Assembly (NCBI GenBank): GCA_021307315.1
Contig: JAJSPD010000001.1
Coordinates: 434,001-498,000, forward strand
Source of the DNA: Bisporella sp. PMI_857
Taxonomy: Eukaryota > Ascomycota > Leotiomycetes > Helotiales > Helotiaceae
Length of the DNA stretch: 64,000 bases
Direction of reading: 5' to 3'
The notes under the pieces were generated by a model, which did not search any database, was not told the origin of the DNA, and saw only the letters and a list, made by a program, of their open reading frames with translations. The position numbers and the translations under genes were made by a program. The stretch's first letter is position 1; each line of letters opens with the position of its first letter. This document shows, piece by piece, positions 1 through 12,991 of this stretch.

Positions 1-44
1 ACTTGTCACGCATTTGCCATCCGCAGCGAAGCTCTCCACCGATC

Positions 45-1997
45 ATGGCCTCCCATGTAGTGGTTATTTCCACCTCTTTCCAAAGAGTCCGAGTTAATGT
101 CAATCCTGGAACGCATATGGCAGACATTTTAGCAGAAGCTTGCAAAACTTTTGGCCCGAAGTTCAGTAATTATGGCTTCAAGTAAGTGTACACTTCGCCT
201 TTCCATGAGAAGAGTGGTGTTGATGGTTTCTGACGCTGCATAGACACAATAACAAACTTATAGATATGTCGAGGAAGTTCAGAGAAACAAATCTGACATC
301 CGTAAGTAATACTGTGCTGAAATACATTGAATACTTAACTTCCCGGGGAAACTGTTGACACTTGTCCTCAGGGTGCAAAACTGGAACTCGTCATTATCTC
401 AAAATCTCCACTACCTGTATCTGTTGCACTTCAGCTTCCAGATGAAAGATTGGTAGACTCTGTCGGGAGCGATACATCTTTGTGGCAGATATTACGTCGA
501 TTCGAGTCAAAAGATAAGAGGAAGTATAATTTTACAGAGCGAGCTGTGACTTCGACTACAAATGGGAAAGCATCAGGGTCAGGGCAATTGTTATATGAAC
601 AGCCTATCTTAAATATACTAGGGAAGGAGGTTTCGAATCTGGTTGATTTACAGAAGACTTTATCGCAGTTCGGTGTAAATAGCGGAAATGTTCTCAGTAA
701 GCAAGCGCAGTATTTCGAAATATCGGGGTTCTATGGCTCATATCGAAGGATCTGACACTAATTTGGTAATTTGTAGTCAGACTCACGTTCCAAAAGACAG
801 AACGCACATTCGCAGAAGCTGCCGCCGAAATCGACGAATATTTTAAGGAGACCACGATGGAAACAGCTACCGATAGGCAACCAGGTATAACTCATGATAC
901 TAGCAAACAAACGGACTCGGCACAAACTCAGGAACTCGAAGATGTAGATATGGATAAAAATCAAGAAGAAGCATCAGATCCAGTTGCTTCAGATCCAGCT
1001 GCATCAGATCCGGCTGCGCCGCATCATCATCACGCCCCTCCACGCCGAGGAATTGTACCACCTAAGATTTTTCAGGCTATGGCAGAATCCGAGGAGACCT
1101 CACCTGAGTATGATTTGTATTAAATGACTAGCCTCGAATTGAAACGCTGACATCCAAATCAGGCAGAAAGAGGTCGCTCAGAATAATCTACAGCAAATCG
1201 AAAAAGTGCATGATGCTCGTACCAATCTCTCTACTCAACACCATACTCCTACCACTCAGAACACGGAAACTCCTCCTTCAATGGAGACCACTGGCCAAGC
1301 GTCGGTGCATTCAGAGCAAAACCATGATATTCTTGGTCCAAATGGTCGACCTATCAAGATCAATAAAGCCCCTTCTGGTAATACACCTACAGCCGCCCGC
1401 GAAGTCTTCAATGAGATGGACTACGAGCCCACGAAAGCACATGCTCTCTCCACATTGAGCCGTCTCCAGAGCGAATCCCAGAATAAAAGGCTACTTTCTG
1501 ACGCCGAACTTGGGAAGCTTGAGCAGGAGAAACTTGCAAAGATAAACGCAACCAGAATTTCAATCAAAGTTCGGTTCCCAGATCAGACAAGCATGACCAC
1601 ACCATTTGAGTCCGGAGATAGCGCTGCAGATCTTTACACAGCTGTGGCAGGAGTGATCGCTGCACCAAACCAACCGTTTATTCTAAGTACATATGGTGTT
1701 GGAGATATACCAAAGGATGCAAACAAGAAGCTGATATTGGACTTGAAGTTCTCCGGAAACGTGATGATTAATTTCCGGTGGGTTGATGGCGTTAGCCAGG
1801 ATATTAGGACGCGGCCAGCATTGAAAGCAGAGTATGCCGAGAAGGCTGTGGACTTAGTCGTACCTACACCCGCGAATGACGGACCAAGCGAAGAAGCAAG
1901 CTCAACTCTGAAAGAGCCTGACAAGAAAAAAGAGAGTGGTGGTAAGGGCAAAGGACTGGGTGCTTTGAAGAAGTTCCTACCAGGTGGGAAGAAGTGA
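45..1997 (+). CDS. UBX domain protein, TUG/ASPSCR1/Ubx4-like
   Basis: Five exons: 45-181, 244-301, 372-696, 777-1107 and 1163-1997. All junctions are GT..AG and keep frame, giving about 561 residues. The N-terminus (MASHVVVIST...) followed by KHNNKLIDMSRKFRETNLTSG and GAKLELVIISKSP matches the TUG ubiquitin-like domain (about residues 1-85). After a second conserved block (VLIRLTFQKTERTFAEA, about 170-190) comes a low-complexity acidic and SDPAA-repeat linker near residues 235-260. A C-terminal UBX domain (ISIKVRFPDQT ... MINFRWVDG) spans about residues 410-490, followed by a Lys/Gly-rich tail. In this family the protein binds the AAA ATPase Cdc48/p97 as an adaptor or disassembly factor. The first ATG that opens the ubiquitin-like domain was taken as start. 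The gene converges on eL36 downstream. Confidence 0.9.
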
Positions 1998-2509
1998 TTG
2001 AGGCATTCATTATGAGGTTATGACTTTGTACAACATTGCGAAGAAGTTACCCTTTCGTGAGACAATTGGTTTAGGAATAGCGAGGAGTTTGGGGCATTAG
2101 ACGTTCATGGTAACGTACATTATTTATCAGTAGCATAGAAATTAGAGGTCCATCAAAATGAAGATACAGCGATTGACAAATCCGTTAATAGACAGAGATC
2201 ATAAGTGGTGACGAAATGAGAAACTGTCTCCAAACATAATGCTCATACTCGACTCCGATAATCTCTATACTGATGAGGAGATTAGACGTATCAATATTGT
2301 AGATATGCTTTAATATCACCAGTCGCTCCTCTGAGCAAATCATATATTTAACACTAAAAGCCTGTTGGGTACTGAAGGAGTGGTTCATTGCCACGCTAGC
2401 TATCCCGCTTAAGATCCGGTGCATCGTCAGCAGACGTCTTTTTGACTCATATTGACACCCCCAACTCCGTCATTCCGTCTATGCAATCGTCATAAGAGTC
2501 GCGAGAAAT

Positions 2510-3166
2510 TTAGTGACCAGCTCTGCGGGACTCGGCGATGACGGTCTGTAGCTCGTCGACCTTCGCCTTGGCGCGACCGAATGTACCGAGCTGTTTGTGG
2601 TGTCAGTATCTCCTCCATGCAGCTCAGGTAAAGAGGTAGAAATGGGGCAATTTCTGAGACCGCGAGCGCAGATCATAGATAATTGACCTTCGTTAAGAGT
2701 CTGTGCCGTGGTGGGAATTTGTAGACATACCCGCTTCTTAGCCAGCTTACGGGCACGCTTGTCCTTGGAGTTACGGAGAAGTTCGATGACACGGCGCTCG
2801 TATGGTGCAAGACTGTGTCGCGTTAGCCCTATCTCCTCGCATATGTACCACCTCCAGAAGAACATACCCAGCAACCTCCTTCACGATCTCACGCACAAAG
2901 GCGGTTCTCTTGCTTAGGTGACCCTTGGTTCTCGAAACTCTGGGTTTAACGACACGAGCCTCGGTTTTCTGCGATCCAGGAAGAATATGTTAGCCCATCG
3001 AGTCCATAACGGATCTGTCCATCTTCTTCGCTAGAAAGAAGATCCTCCAAGAGGTGAGACGGGCTTTATCCCAGGACAAGACCTTGGGAATATTAGAAGG
3101 TAATCATACGTGGCCCTTGTTGATGCCAACGATCAATCCGCTGCGTTGCTTCTTCTCTGCTGCCAT
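2510..3166 (-). CDS. RPL36: 60S ribosomal protein eL36
   Basis: Four exons on the minus strand: 3166-3110, 2968-2868, 2812-2731 and 2590-2510, encoding 106 residues. The start reads [19 protein letters not shown]. Next come the Lys/Arg-rich core with [18 protein letters not shown], the highly conserved [19 protein letters not shown], and a C-terminal [15 protein letters not shown] segment ending in RRAGH. Length and order match eL36, a component of the large cytosolic ribosomal subunit. Three introns (141, 55 and 140 nt) in a coding sequence of only 321 nt are typical of fungal ribosomal protein genes. It is divergent from the cytochrome c peroxidase gene and converges with the UBX gene. Confidence 0.97.
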
Positions 3167-4220
3167 GTTTGTTGGTTGTCGAGATGGTTGTCGATTGATT
3201 TGTCGTGGGCTAGAGGAAAAAATATTATAAGAGTTGATGGAGTGGTTGTGTGTGCTCGCTTAGTTAACCGTTTTTGTCTTAGTAGCAGAAAGTGGATCGA
3301 TGCCATGAGCCTCACCATTTTTCTGCGCCACTGTCACCTATTCCTGTACACCAGATCATTGCAAGCTATGACACAATGAAAATTATCAAACCCATCTGTA
3401 TCTACTACGTGTTTCTCTACATGGATTTCCACAATATTTAGGACAGGACCACGAGGTTCTCAGCTTACGCAGCATTGTAGGTACAGAGCACTGAAACACT
3501 TTCTTTCTTGGGAATTACTGTACAAAACAAACACATGTCAAGGGCTTTATCCGTATGAATCCCGCCAACCGCTTCAAATGCCGTAGATGGGCTTTTTGAA
3601 TACCGAACACCGCACAAGGAGACTGAATCATCGGATGCCATTGCTGCAGAATCACGCCACTTCTCACTCATGATTCAGTCTACACCCGCTGCAGTGTCTT
3701 GAACACCGATAAAGCACAATCATGGCCATCATTTCGAATACGAAATCTACCCAGTAAATATGACGATTAAACAAAACCCAGTCATGTTAGGCTCCAATGA
3801 TGCTGCGGGAGGCTGATCATCAGCCTTATGAAATTTGTAGACCCTGAGGATCTCGAACGTGAATAAATGAGCTTACTCAGTACATTTGCATTTTTAATAT
3901 GATAGGGGCAAGAGCATCATTTGTCAGAAGCCTCTAGAAATCTGAACTCATCACAGTCTAGAAATCTTCTGTAATCCATGTTGTTGATTGGTCAGTGCTG
4001 TGGATTTATTTGGATCCGGTTATCGCTCGGAACATAGCGAAAGCAAAAGGCGAACCCCCCCCCCCCTGTTTTAAAGCAGCCAAAAAGGTCCGAAGTGGCA
4101 GTCCGCCAGAGAGATTGTCTTCTGATATCGCGACATCTTCCTGTCACTTTCTTTTCTAGCACTCTTTTGCCTCCCACTTGTTATACTTTACACAGTGCTT
4201 TGGGAATCTCGAATTTCACA
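3167..4220. other. Intergenic, divergent promoter of eL36 and CCP
   Basis: About 1.05 kb between two divergently transcribed genes. It contains a 12-base C homopolymer at 4055-4066 and a pyrimidine-rich stretch just before the peroxidase start. No gene or RNA is supported; short open frames here have no recognisable features. Confidence 0.6.
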
Positions 4221-5633
4221 ATGGCGTCTACTGCACGAACTTTTGCTCGTTCAGCCATTAAGTAAGTCCTATCCATATATATCAATCGAGTTCATGCACG
4301 AGGTGGGATTTAGGAATGCTCGAAGCCTCGGTTCTCGCCTTGTCATATACGACGAGGCCGCGACTGCGATTTGGCTCAAGAATCCTACTTTAGGCCATGA
4401 CTCAAGATGGAACTTTCCTATCAGTTGGGGTAATTTCTGACCAGCAAACAGGGTAATACAGTCCAATCTCAAACCCTCAGCACGCCCCTCGACCTTAGCT
4501 ATCTCGCGTCAAGCCTTCCGTCAACAATCGCGACGTAGCTACGCATCCAGCCCTACCAAGGCTTCCTCCTCATCCAGCCTCTACATCGGTATCGGAGCTC
4601 TCGCGCTCGGTGGCACTGGCTACTACTTCTACACCCAAGGCAACGGTTCGCTCTTCTCAGGATCTGCCAACGAGACCAAGGGCATCTTCACACCAAAGTT
4701 TGAGGACTACCAGAAGGTTTATAACGAGATTGCTGCGAGACTCGAGGAGAAGGACGACTATGATGACGGATCATATGGACCGGTATTGTTGAGATTGGCG
4801 TGGCATGCCAGCGGAACATATGACAAGGAGACTGGCACTGGAGGAAGTAATGGTGCGACCATGCGATTTGCTCCTGAAGGTGACCACGGTGCGAACGCGG
4901 GGCTGAAGGCTGCCAGAGACTTCCTTGAGCCCGTTAAGGGTACGTTGCTGCTTATCTGTTTGACTTGGGTACCACTGACTTTGTATAGAAAAATTCCCAT
5001 GGATCACCTACTCTGACCTGTGGATTTTGAGCGGTGTTGTCGCCATCCAAGAGATGCAAGGTCCAATCGTCCCATATCGACCTGGACGTCAGGATAAGAA
5101 CATTGCTGCCTGCACGCCTGACGGACGGCTCCCAGACGCCAGCAAAGGTAACAGGCACTTACGTGATATCTTCTACCGCATGGGCTTCAACGACCAAGAG
5201 ATTGTCGCTCTTAGCGGTGCTCATGCCCTGGGACGCTGCCATACTGATCGCTCCGGCTTCACTGGTCCGTGGACATTCTCGCCAACTGTTGTTACCAACG
5301 AGTATTACAAGCTCTTGTTGAACGAGAAGTGGAGCTGGAAGAAGTGGAATGGACCAAAGCAGGTTGGTGATCTCCCACCAAAAGATTGAATGTAAATGCT
5401 GACTGTGCCTGTAGTACGAGGACAAGACCACTAAAACGCTCATGATGTTGCCAACCGATATGGCTCTCGTCTCCGACAAAGCTTTTAAACCTTGGGTTGA
5501 CAAGTACGCTGTGGATGAGGCTCTCTTCTTCAAGGATTTCTCTGCAGTTCTCCTCAAGCTCTTTGAGCTCGGTGTTCCTTTCGAGCAGACCACCGACCAA
5601 GCAAGAATGACATTCAAGCCCACCAATGCCTAG
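4221..5633 (+). CDS. CCP1: Cytochrome c peroxidase, mitochondrial
   Basis: Four exons: 4221-4261, 4452-4939, 4989-5362 and 5415-5633, giving 373 residues. The N-terminus is Arg/Ser-rich with no early acid, followed by a hydrophobic segment ([19 protein letters not shown], about 57-74). This bipartite leader is expected for the mitochondrial intermembrane space. The class I haem peroxidase fold follows. The distal site [10 protein letters not shown] supplies Arg128, Trp131 and His132. The proximal His255 lies in [11 protein letters not shown], Trp271 in GPW corresponds to the radical-forming tryptophan, and Asp316 in LPTDMAL pairs with the proximal histidine. The enzyme reduces hydrogen peroxide using cytochrome c. 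All catalytic residues are present and the length is normal for the family. Confidence 0.96.
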
Positions 5634-6214
5634 ACACTCCTTGACATCACGATACCCATAGACTACTCATTCCTTCCGATGAACATTTAGATTTAGATGA
5701 TAGATCCTCGAGAGAGGCGGGGGAGATTTCAGAACGCAAGGTTCGTAGATATAGCGATAGACCTGCCTCATGACGTCCGTTGAGCTTCAGCATTTGTTGA
5801 AGCCATAGCTTCCAAGGCCTTTCCATTTTGTATGATATTTGTTGTATAGAAATCAAAATCAAAGTCTTAAAAATACTTACTTCGTTTCTTCTGTCTCGTG
5901 TCGGTTGGCATGACTTCGGTTTCAAATTGATTCCCTTCGAGGCTTGATTGCTGCAAGTTCAGCGTGAGAGTAGAGAGAAAAAGAGAGGGCAGACGTTTAA
6001 ATAAGGTGCAGATGGGAGATCAGGGATTTGAGCCACAAGGAGGGCTGTACCTGTCCTCTAGGCCATATCCGGGGTAGGACCAGGTTCCCCGCAGCCTAAA
6101 CCAATTAATCTAGGCCAGTCCCTTACCATTCCTCTATCCTTCTCATCGCTAATCAACAATTATTTCCTTCAAACTTCTGGCCTCACACTACCGGTGCTTA
6201 TTAGTTATTTAAAC

Positions 6215-6864
6215 ATGTCCAATCCAGTATCAAGCCAAGGAAGTCGTTCGCCTGCAGGACAACCAGCACTCCTGCCTCGAGCTACCCAACAAGGGGATGC
6301 AAAGCATGAGACGGTGGGTGATCATGTGACAGTCTCCCTGAATGAGAATAACATGGATATGCCGCCGCATCAATCCCTCTACTCTGCCGGCTACGAAATG
6401 CGGAAGCGTGTGGTTGGCGAAGAATACGTGGCGAAAGCGCTGGAAAAAGGGAGCAGCGATTTCTTAAGGCCGTTGCAGCAGTTCGCTACCGAGTCCGCTT
6501 GGGGCACGATCTGGACGCGGCCTGGCCTAGATCTAAAGACGAGGAGCTTGCTGAATCTAGTGATGTTGACCGCGCTGGGGAAGTGGGTGGAGTTGGGTAC
6601 GCATGTGAGGGGTGCGGTTAGGAATGGGGCAAGCGAGGTGCAGATCAGGGAAGCCCTGCTACAGGCCAGGTTCGTCTTTATGCCCTTCTCTTTTTGCTTC
6701 TTTGGGAAATGGGTTTGAGGGGTTGAGGATGAGTATTAGGATCTATGGGGGCTGACGGGAGTAGTGCGTATTGTGGGATACCTGCTGGCATGGAAGCGTT
6801 TAGAGTTGCGGATAGAGTGTTGGATGAGATGGAGGAGAAGGGCGAGATGAAAAGGGAGAAATGA
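6215..6864 (+). CDS. Carboxymuconolactone decarboxylase-like protein
   Basis: Two exons, 6215-6669 and 6765-6864, encoding about 184 residues. The acceptor could be three bases earlier, adding one serine. The CMD/AhpD-like core is seen as a region near 70-110 ending in TRPGLDLKTRSLLNLVML. It continues with LGKWVELGTHVRGAVRNGA and the exon-2 segment YCGIPAGMEAFRVADRVLDEM. This order (…R-L-N-…-H-…-GA-…-E…-YCGxPA) is the gamma-carboxymuconolactone decarboxylase pattern. Homologues act in the protocatechuate branch of aromatic degradation or as AhpD-like reductases; which applies here cannot be told. An N-terminal extension of about 60 residues rich in Ser, Pro and Gln has no known domain. There is no partner gene of the pathway next to it. 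Confidence 0.88.
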
Positions 6865-9401
6865 AGCGATGGGATTGCTGTTTATCTCGTGAAATAGCGC
6901 AAGCTTGGGTAAGTTTTGATATTTCAAAGGTAGTGTGGATACTACAGATCTGAGAGGAAGAGAAGGATACAGCATCGCTTCATAGTGCCAGAATTGTGAA
7001 TGTATCATTTTACACGCCGCCATGAGACGGCCCATCAATGATGCCTCGGCAGGACATGCAGGTCAAGCAGATCTCTCAAATCCACCACCAATCTTCGCTA
7101 CTACATAAATTATACTTTGCGATGCACACTATGGCGCATCAGACTCGATATGATCCGATACTCAGCTACATTCCCATCAACGTGAAATGGACGACATACC
7201 TTGAATGGCATTGAGATTGACCAGCTCGCTAAGTGAATCTATATCCTTGGCTCTCTGCATTCACGACTTTCCGTGTCTCCAACAGCTGAACGAAGTCCTT
7301 CAGGTTCGTCCTAGCTAGAACACTAGGCAGTGAGCAAACACATAGATACATGCAATGAGTAGTAGTAGTGAAAACATTTTCCCGGGGCGGTGCCGCGCTG
7401 GTGGCTACTCAGCATCATCTTTGGTGGCAGCGATGAAACCATCTCTTTGAGCTGTCTACTAGAGCTACAACCTATCATGCTCACTATGCAGGTGATCATG
7501 GTACCATTGCGGATTCCATAAATATCAGTAAGCAAGATGGCATCAGCAGTTAGCTTCAGGCAAAGTTGCAGCAGCAACCTTAGCATTTTGATTCTGAGTG
7601 ATAAAGGATGTCAGCCTGATGAAGGCATTGAGCATATCGCCATGGAAACAACGTCACTCGGTGGAAGCTTAACTAACCAGTTAGAGTCCAAATGCGGCTT
7701 TGAGCTCCAGATAGCTTGAAGTTATGCTATAGGTACAGGTATTTTTATGGTGTTGCTAAGTGAAACTTTATGGTCAGTCCACCATGTATTATCTATTTAT
7801 GCTCAAGTATTACACTCGAAATGCGTTTCAACAAATCTCTCACAACAACCTGTCACCAGACGAAGAGACACATGGGACATAGTGCTCGCATGACTCTGGG
7901 AGGGACGTCAAACAACTATATTTATGAGGTTTGAGATATGCAGCAGAATAAATATCAGCAGATAGTGGCACAGATTGGGTACCACGTAGGCTAATACTCA
8001 GCGGCCTGTGCCAGTGCAACGCCAACAAGTATAAAGCTTAGATGAATTTTCGAAGATGAATGGAATAACATGAACCCCCACCCCCTTAGAAAAAGAAAAT
8101 GAAGGGAATGATAATAAAACACTATTTATACCCCATCTGAATTGATCTATCACTCGTTTGACCAAGTCTTGGATCAGAAACAAACAAGACGGCAAAGGAC
8201 CACGCCAACCAGGAGCTTTCCGCAACGGCCAAACAATTCATGTCGGACGATGGTACCGATTCTTCCAGGTGTAACACTGCCACGTGCAATGGTTGTATCA
8301 GCCGATATCACCTTCAGACTTGAGGAAATGTAAACTCTAAAAATGCCTTGAAGTGGGAGAAGATCAGATAGGGTTTCCCAACCCCCCAGTCTGCCATCCA
8401 GCATTTCTTCTTTGCAGAATGCAGCCACAGCCAGCCACAGCTACGAATCATCATTTCCCCAGCCACAGATTTTCATCTCACCACTCACCTGCAGCAAGCC
8501 ATCCGAACGGTGCCAACGAAGAAGACAACTCGGTGCGTGAACCAACGGTAACGACTGGTTTAGCTGAAAAAAAATTGTGCAGCAGTAAGTAGTAGCAAAG
8601 GCTAAAAACGATGCCGGACAGGGCCGAAAGGCTGGCGATAAGCACCCTAAAACCAAGGAAATGCTTGCTGCGCTACGTAAACATGGCAGAAGGCGGGTTA
8701 ACATCCAAGCTGTAGGGTGAAGATCATAGACAATTATGACGCCTGCATTTTCCAACAATTTTGAGTTGGCGTTCTTTGAAGTCGTGAGAGGGGTGATATC
8801 AGCGTCAACCTTTTTTCGCTAGAACAGCAGAGCTCCCTCTCTCTCCCCCCCTTACATGAGAAACAATTACGAGTGACTGTTCAATCCCCCTCGATACAAT
8901 TATTTAATGATCCAATGAGCAAGGCGCTGTGCCTTACAACGATAACACCAATCTATTTCCAACCAGTAAGATTGGAATAAGCGGGTTAAATTAGCTTCAG
9001 GAGAACCTGCCGGGGTGTCAGCCAGAACTGCCAGGCTCAGGACAACCATCGCGAAAACCCCAAGAAACTCCTCAGTCAATCAATCAATCAACTCAGTTAC
9101 CCAACCTCCTACTCTCTTTTCCTTAATGACCTACTACAACAACACACAGCTTCTGCAGCATCAATAGCATCACTCACAATCATTCTTACCCAATACCTTC
9201 TTTTAAAATTATTATTATCGTGCTCGATATCATCACGCAAACACCAACCCACCGTTTTCACGACCGTTTTTGAGTTCCTGATACGCAATACGGGGGTTCC
9301 GGGTCCTTTGGCTTGAAACGCTCCCAATCTTTTGTACAACCGCCAAAATAGCTACCTTACAAAGGCCTCTAGTTTCCTCGTCTTCATCCTACGATGTTGC
9401 G
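6865..9401. other. Intergenic, no gene supported
   Basis: About 2.5 kb. Several 60-100 codon open frames are present on both strands, but none shows conserved motifs or believable exon chains. The last 350 bases before 9402 are rich in C and T and in short CAAT runs (a TCAATCAATCAATCAA stretch near 9076) and probably form the leader or promoter of the TBC gene. Confidence 0.5.
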
Positions 9402-11638
9402 ATGACCTTCCACCACCAGCAGGGCTCCCACAGCCCATTTCCCGGATCTCCGCCCGAGCTGACTGGGTCAAAATCCTCAAAATCATCCTCATTCCAATCT
9501 TCCTACCAGTCCGACGATAATGGGTTGCATTCAGACGTGGGGCACTTTGAGGATATCGGCCTCGACGATGATTCCCGCATTGAGGTGGAAATCGGTGATT
9601 TCGAAGTGAAAACTTTATCCAATCCTTACGATGCCTCCTTCACGACTGATTTGCGGAATACTGCCAAACAACGGAAGCGTATGCCAATGGCAGCTACAAA
9701 TGGCAATCGCATACAGAGGGAATTGGCAGGAGGGAAATCCAGGCCTGTACATCCGAAAATGCCGGGACAAGTCAAACGAGCGACAACAGACGGCTTGGGA
9801 TTATTGCCTGCTCAGAATGGCGCCCCAATCGTCAGGAGAGGCTTTACAAGCCCAAGCGTACCTTCGTTATCTACCACCAAACGAGTTCGAAGTGTAAGTC
9901 CGGGTATACCGAGCAACCCTGGGCATTTGACCGCCTCGCCAGTCAGAACAAGGAGATTAAGTTGGCAGGCAGGACGAGAAAGAAAGTCAGTAGAGGACTT
10001 GGAGAAAGAGTGCGATGACGATGATGGAGACGACGTGCCGGACGATGTGTGTCTGGAAAACGTACCCTTGTCACCACGTCCACCCATGGAAAGGGCTGCT
10101 AGCCGACCAGTATCTGCCAACACAAGTCCGGAGCGGCCATCGAAGGAGAAAACTAAGAGCGTTGGAAATGGTACTTCCCCATTTCCGGCTGAGCAAGGAG
10201 TTTTGCGATCTCCAAAATCTCCTAAGCCTGACATCACCCGTGTAGCTAGCATGGGGCAATTTCCCATCAACCACGATGTTCCTAAGGCTCGTGCTAAATC
10301 CTGGACAGCAGCTCACTCAGAATTAAGTCCTGAGGCCAGGGCTTTGACGGAAGCTTTGGAAGAACACGCGGACGAGAGGCAGAAGCGGGAAAACGATCCA
10401 CGGCAACGACGAAGTCTAAACACTCCCACGTATCGTCCTAGTGAGAAACAACGTGTCAGGTCTGCCATAGCAGAACTACCACCCCTTCGCAGGACGGATA
10501 TCATGATCGACCCTCTTCCTATATCAAAGGAGAAGGAGGCCGTTCTGTCCAGAACTCGTCCTTCTTGGTTGCCGCCCAAGAATCCTGCTGAAGAGAAGCG
10601 CCATCTGAAGGAATATCAGAAAATGATGGCCTTGTCTCTTGAGGCTGAGCGTAAAAGAGAGGAGGCAAATCGTGCGAAGTCTACATGCAGAGATGACACC
10701 GCTAGCTCGTTGCTTCGGATATGGGAGGAACATGTCTTGCCTAACTGGGAGGCGACGACAAGGCAAAAAAGGACAAGGGAACTTTGGTGGAGAGGGATTG
10801 CGCCACGGAGCCGAGGAGCCGTTTGGACGAAGGCCATCGGTAACGAACTCGGGCTGAGCGATTCCTCATACACCGCCGCGCTCCGTAGAGCCCAAGCTCT
10901 AGAGAAAACAATTGAGCGTGGTTCTCAATTGACAGCCGATGAGGAGAGGAAGAAGAGCTGGCTCGACAAAATTAGCGCAGATGCCAAAAACACGTTCCCA
11001 GAGCTGAAGATCTTTCAGCCTGAAGGACCCCTTCACAATCCTTTGGTGGACGTGCTCAAAGCATATTCAATGTATCGCAGCGATGTTGGATATGTAAGCG
11101 GAACAAGCGTAAGTACAAGCACACTGTTTCAGCAGGGAATGGGTGTCCTAACTTTCTTCTCCAGACAATCGCAGCTATTCTTCTTCTGAATCTTCCAACT
11201 CCTTCCGCATCATTCCAAGCTCTTTCAAATGTTCTAAATAGACCATTGCCGCTATCCTTCCACACCTCTGATGCAGGCGCGGTGTCCAAGGCATACAATC
11301 TCTTCCTCACGACCCTGGAGCGGAAAGCCTCACGACTCCACACCCTATTCACAGGTCCTCAGTTAGGACTAGAGCCAGACGCGTACCTACGTGACATGTT
11401 CTCCGGGCTGTTCACCAGCTATCTCAGCCTCGACAACGCAACCCGTCTATGGGATGTGATGGTCTTTGAGGGTGATGCTGTGCTCGTGCGGGGTGCGGTG
11501 GGATACGTGATAGCACTCGAAAGCAAGCTTTTAGGCGCCACTAGTCCTGGAGAAGTATGCGAAATAATCAAATCTGGGCTCGGTAATCTAAGCGAAGAAG
11601 AATGGATGAAAGAGCTACGGAGCGCTGGCAAATCATGA
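9402..11638 (+). CDS. TBC (Rab-GAP) domain protein, catalytic fingers missing
   Basis: Two exons, 9402-11108 and 11165-11638, joined in phase 0, giving about 726 residues. Residues 1-430 are low complexity and Ser/Pro/Arg-rich with an acidic patch (CDDDDGDDVPDD). A TBC domain follows from about residue 450: LWWRGIAPRSRGAVW, then ISADAKNTFPELKIFQPEGP, MYRSDVGYVSGTS, and the C-terminal half in exon 2 (TIAAILLLNLP ... LPLSFHTSDAGA ... RLWDVMVFEGD). Active TBC proteins use an arginine in IxxDxxR and a glutamine in YxQ to stimulate Rab GTP hydrolysis. Here those positions are Asn530 and Ser566, so catalysis by the dual-finger mechanism is unlikely. It may act as a Rab-binding scaffold. The first ATG of the long open frame was taken as start. 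Confidence 0.9.
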
Positions 11639-12991
11639 CTGAAATAATGTATATAAAGATGAGGTGTCGAAATACTTCTACTGGATATATGAATTTACAT
11701 TGGAGGGGATACTTAATCACCCAAGTAATGATGGACCAGCGAAAGGTTAATGGATAATTTCGGTGGCGTTTCTGCAACAGCAAGGAGGTTGTTAGGAGGG
11801 GAGTACATAGATTCCGTGTCCACATAATGTATACTTGTATATATTTCTCCAAATCGATCTTGTGCCTTGAATGTATTTTTCCCCTTCAAAAAATAACACA
11901 TGGGACCACCCTCTCGTTCTTGCCCAGGCGGGAATCTCTCGAATATAGCGCGCCATGCGCCAGAACATGAAAGAGGAAGTTACGTTCTCACGTTCTTGTC
12001 TTTGGGAGGCCTCTCGAACCTCCTTTTGTTAATATCCACGCCCTCCTGAACAAAGCTCTATCATTGTTTCATCGTTGCCCGTCGATTCAATCCCAGGCAC
12101 GTATCCTTCTCGAGCGCCGCCCGGTGACATGAACCAGTATCGATGTGGTGTACCATACCGTCCGTTGCGCCACCGGCCAGCCACCGTCAAGTACAGTGTC
12201 GTACATGAACTCATGCCGGTCGTGGGCTGGGCGTAAATACACGTGAGCTTCAACCCGGCAGGTTCATTTTCATCTGTTGTGTTGCTACCTGAAGGTGTCA
12301 TCTATCGTTACACGAGTCTTTTCCAACATTGATACGAGTCTCGGGCCAGGATGCTCGCAGCTTGGTGTGCTGATTTGGCTCCTTCGCTGCCAATCGAACG
12401 TTGGTTGCGCTTTACGTCCGTTACCTTTTATGGACATCATCGCAAAAGTATGTATTATATTATGCCTATTTTTACGCAAAGATTAGTTTATACGGAGGAG
12501 CTTTGCGCGCTTCGCCGCTTGTCATCATACCGTTAGGATGCAGCTTATTGTAGATCAGAGAATGGGGGCAACGAGAAAATGGTTAAAAGGAAGCCATCAT
12601 ACGTGAGTGTATTTAATGTATTATTCTGCATCATTCGTAATTCTGGCAGTACCGCCTACGCTGCTTGACGATCGTCCCCTTAGCATTGATATATACATCA
12701 TCTTCATTCTGAGGTACAATTGTCCGTAAAATGGCTGGGATCAATACGAATGTGACGAAAAAGTAGGACTTTGATGGAGAAGAGTTTTCCAATAACTTGT
12801 TCAGTGACCTTGCTCCTCTTTTGACATTGTTTGGGGAGCAAGTCACGAAGCAATTTCTAAGCCTATAGATCAGTTTGTCATTCTTTCCAAGCAACAGTAG
12901 CTGTTGTTTCAGGTATAATTACATACCACTGGAAATGGACCAAAACGGATCAATCAACAGCAATCTACGCTTTCTCGTGCTTCCTTATCAG
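11639..12991. other. Intergenic or missing 5' exons of next gene
   Basis: About 1.35 kb. No coding region is supported with confidence. A short plus-strand frame around 12935-13060 begins MDQNGSINSNLRFLVLPYQ and might be non-coding or an upstream exon of the next gene. The remaining open frames are short and featureless. Confidence 0.35.

Noticed and set aside
1634..1951. Minus-strand 105-codon frame opposite the UBX domain
   Set aside because: Antisense shadow of a strongly supported exon.
2591..3109. Intron-encoded snoRNA in the eL36 gene
   Set aside because: Introns of 140 nt are long enough, but no paired C (RTGATGA) and D (CTGA) boxes with closing stem were found.
5159..5626. Minus-strand 155-codon frame opposite cytochrome c peroxidase
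   Set aside because: Antisense shadow; the plus strand carries the catalytic peroxidase motifs.
5990..6110. tRNA-like segment (GATTTGAGCC near GGCCATATCC)
   Set aside because: Resembles a reversed T-loop and D-arm, but acceptor arms do not pair and no anticodon stem fits.
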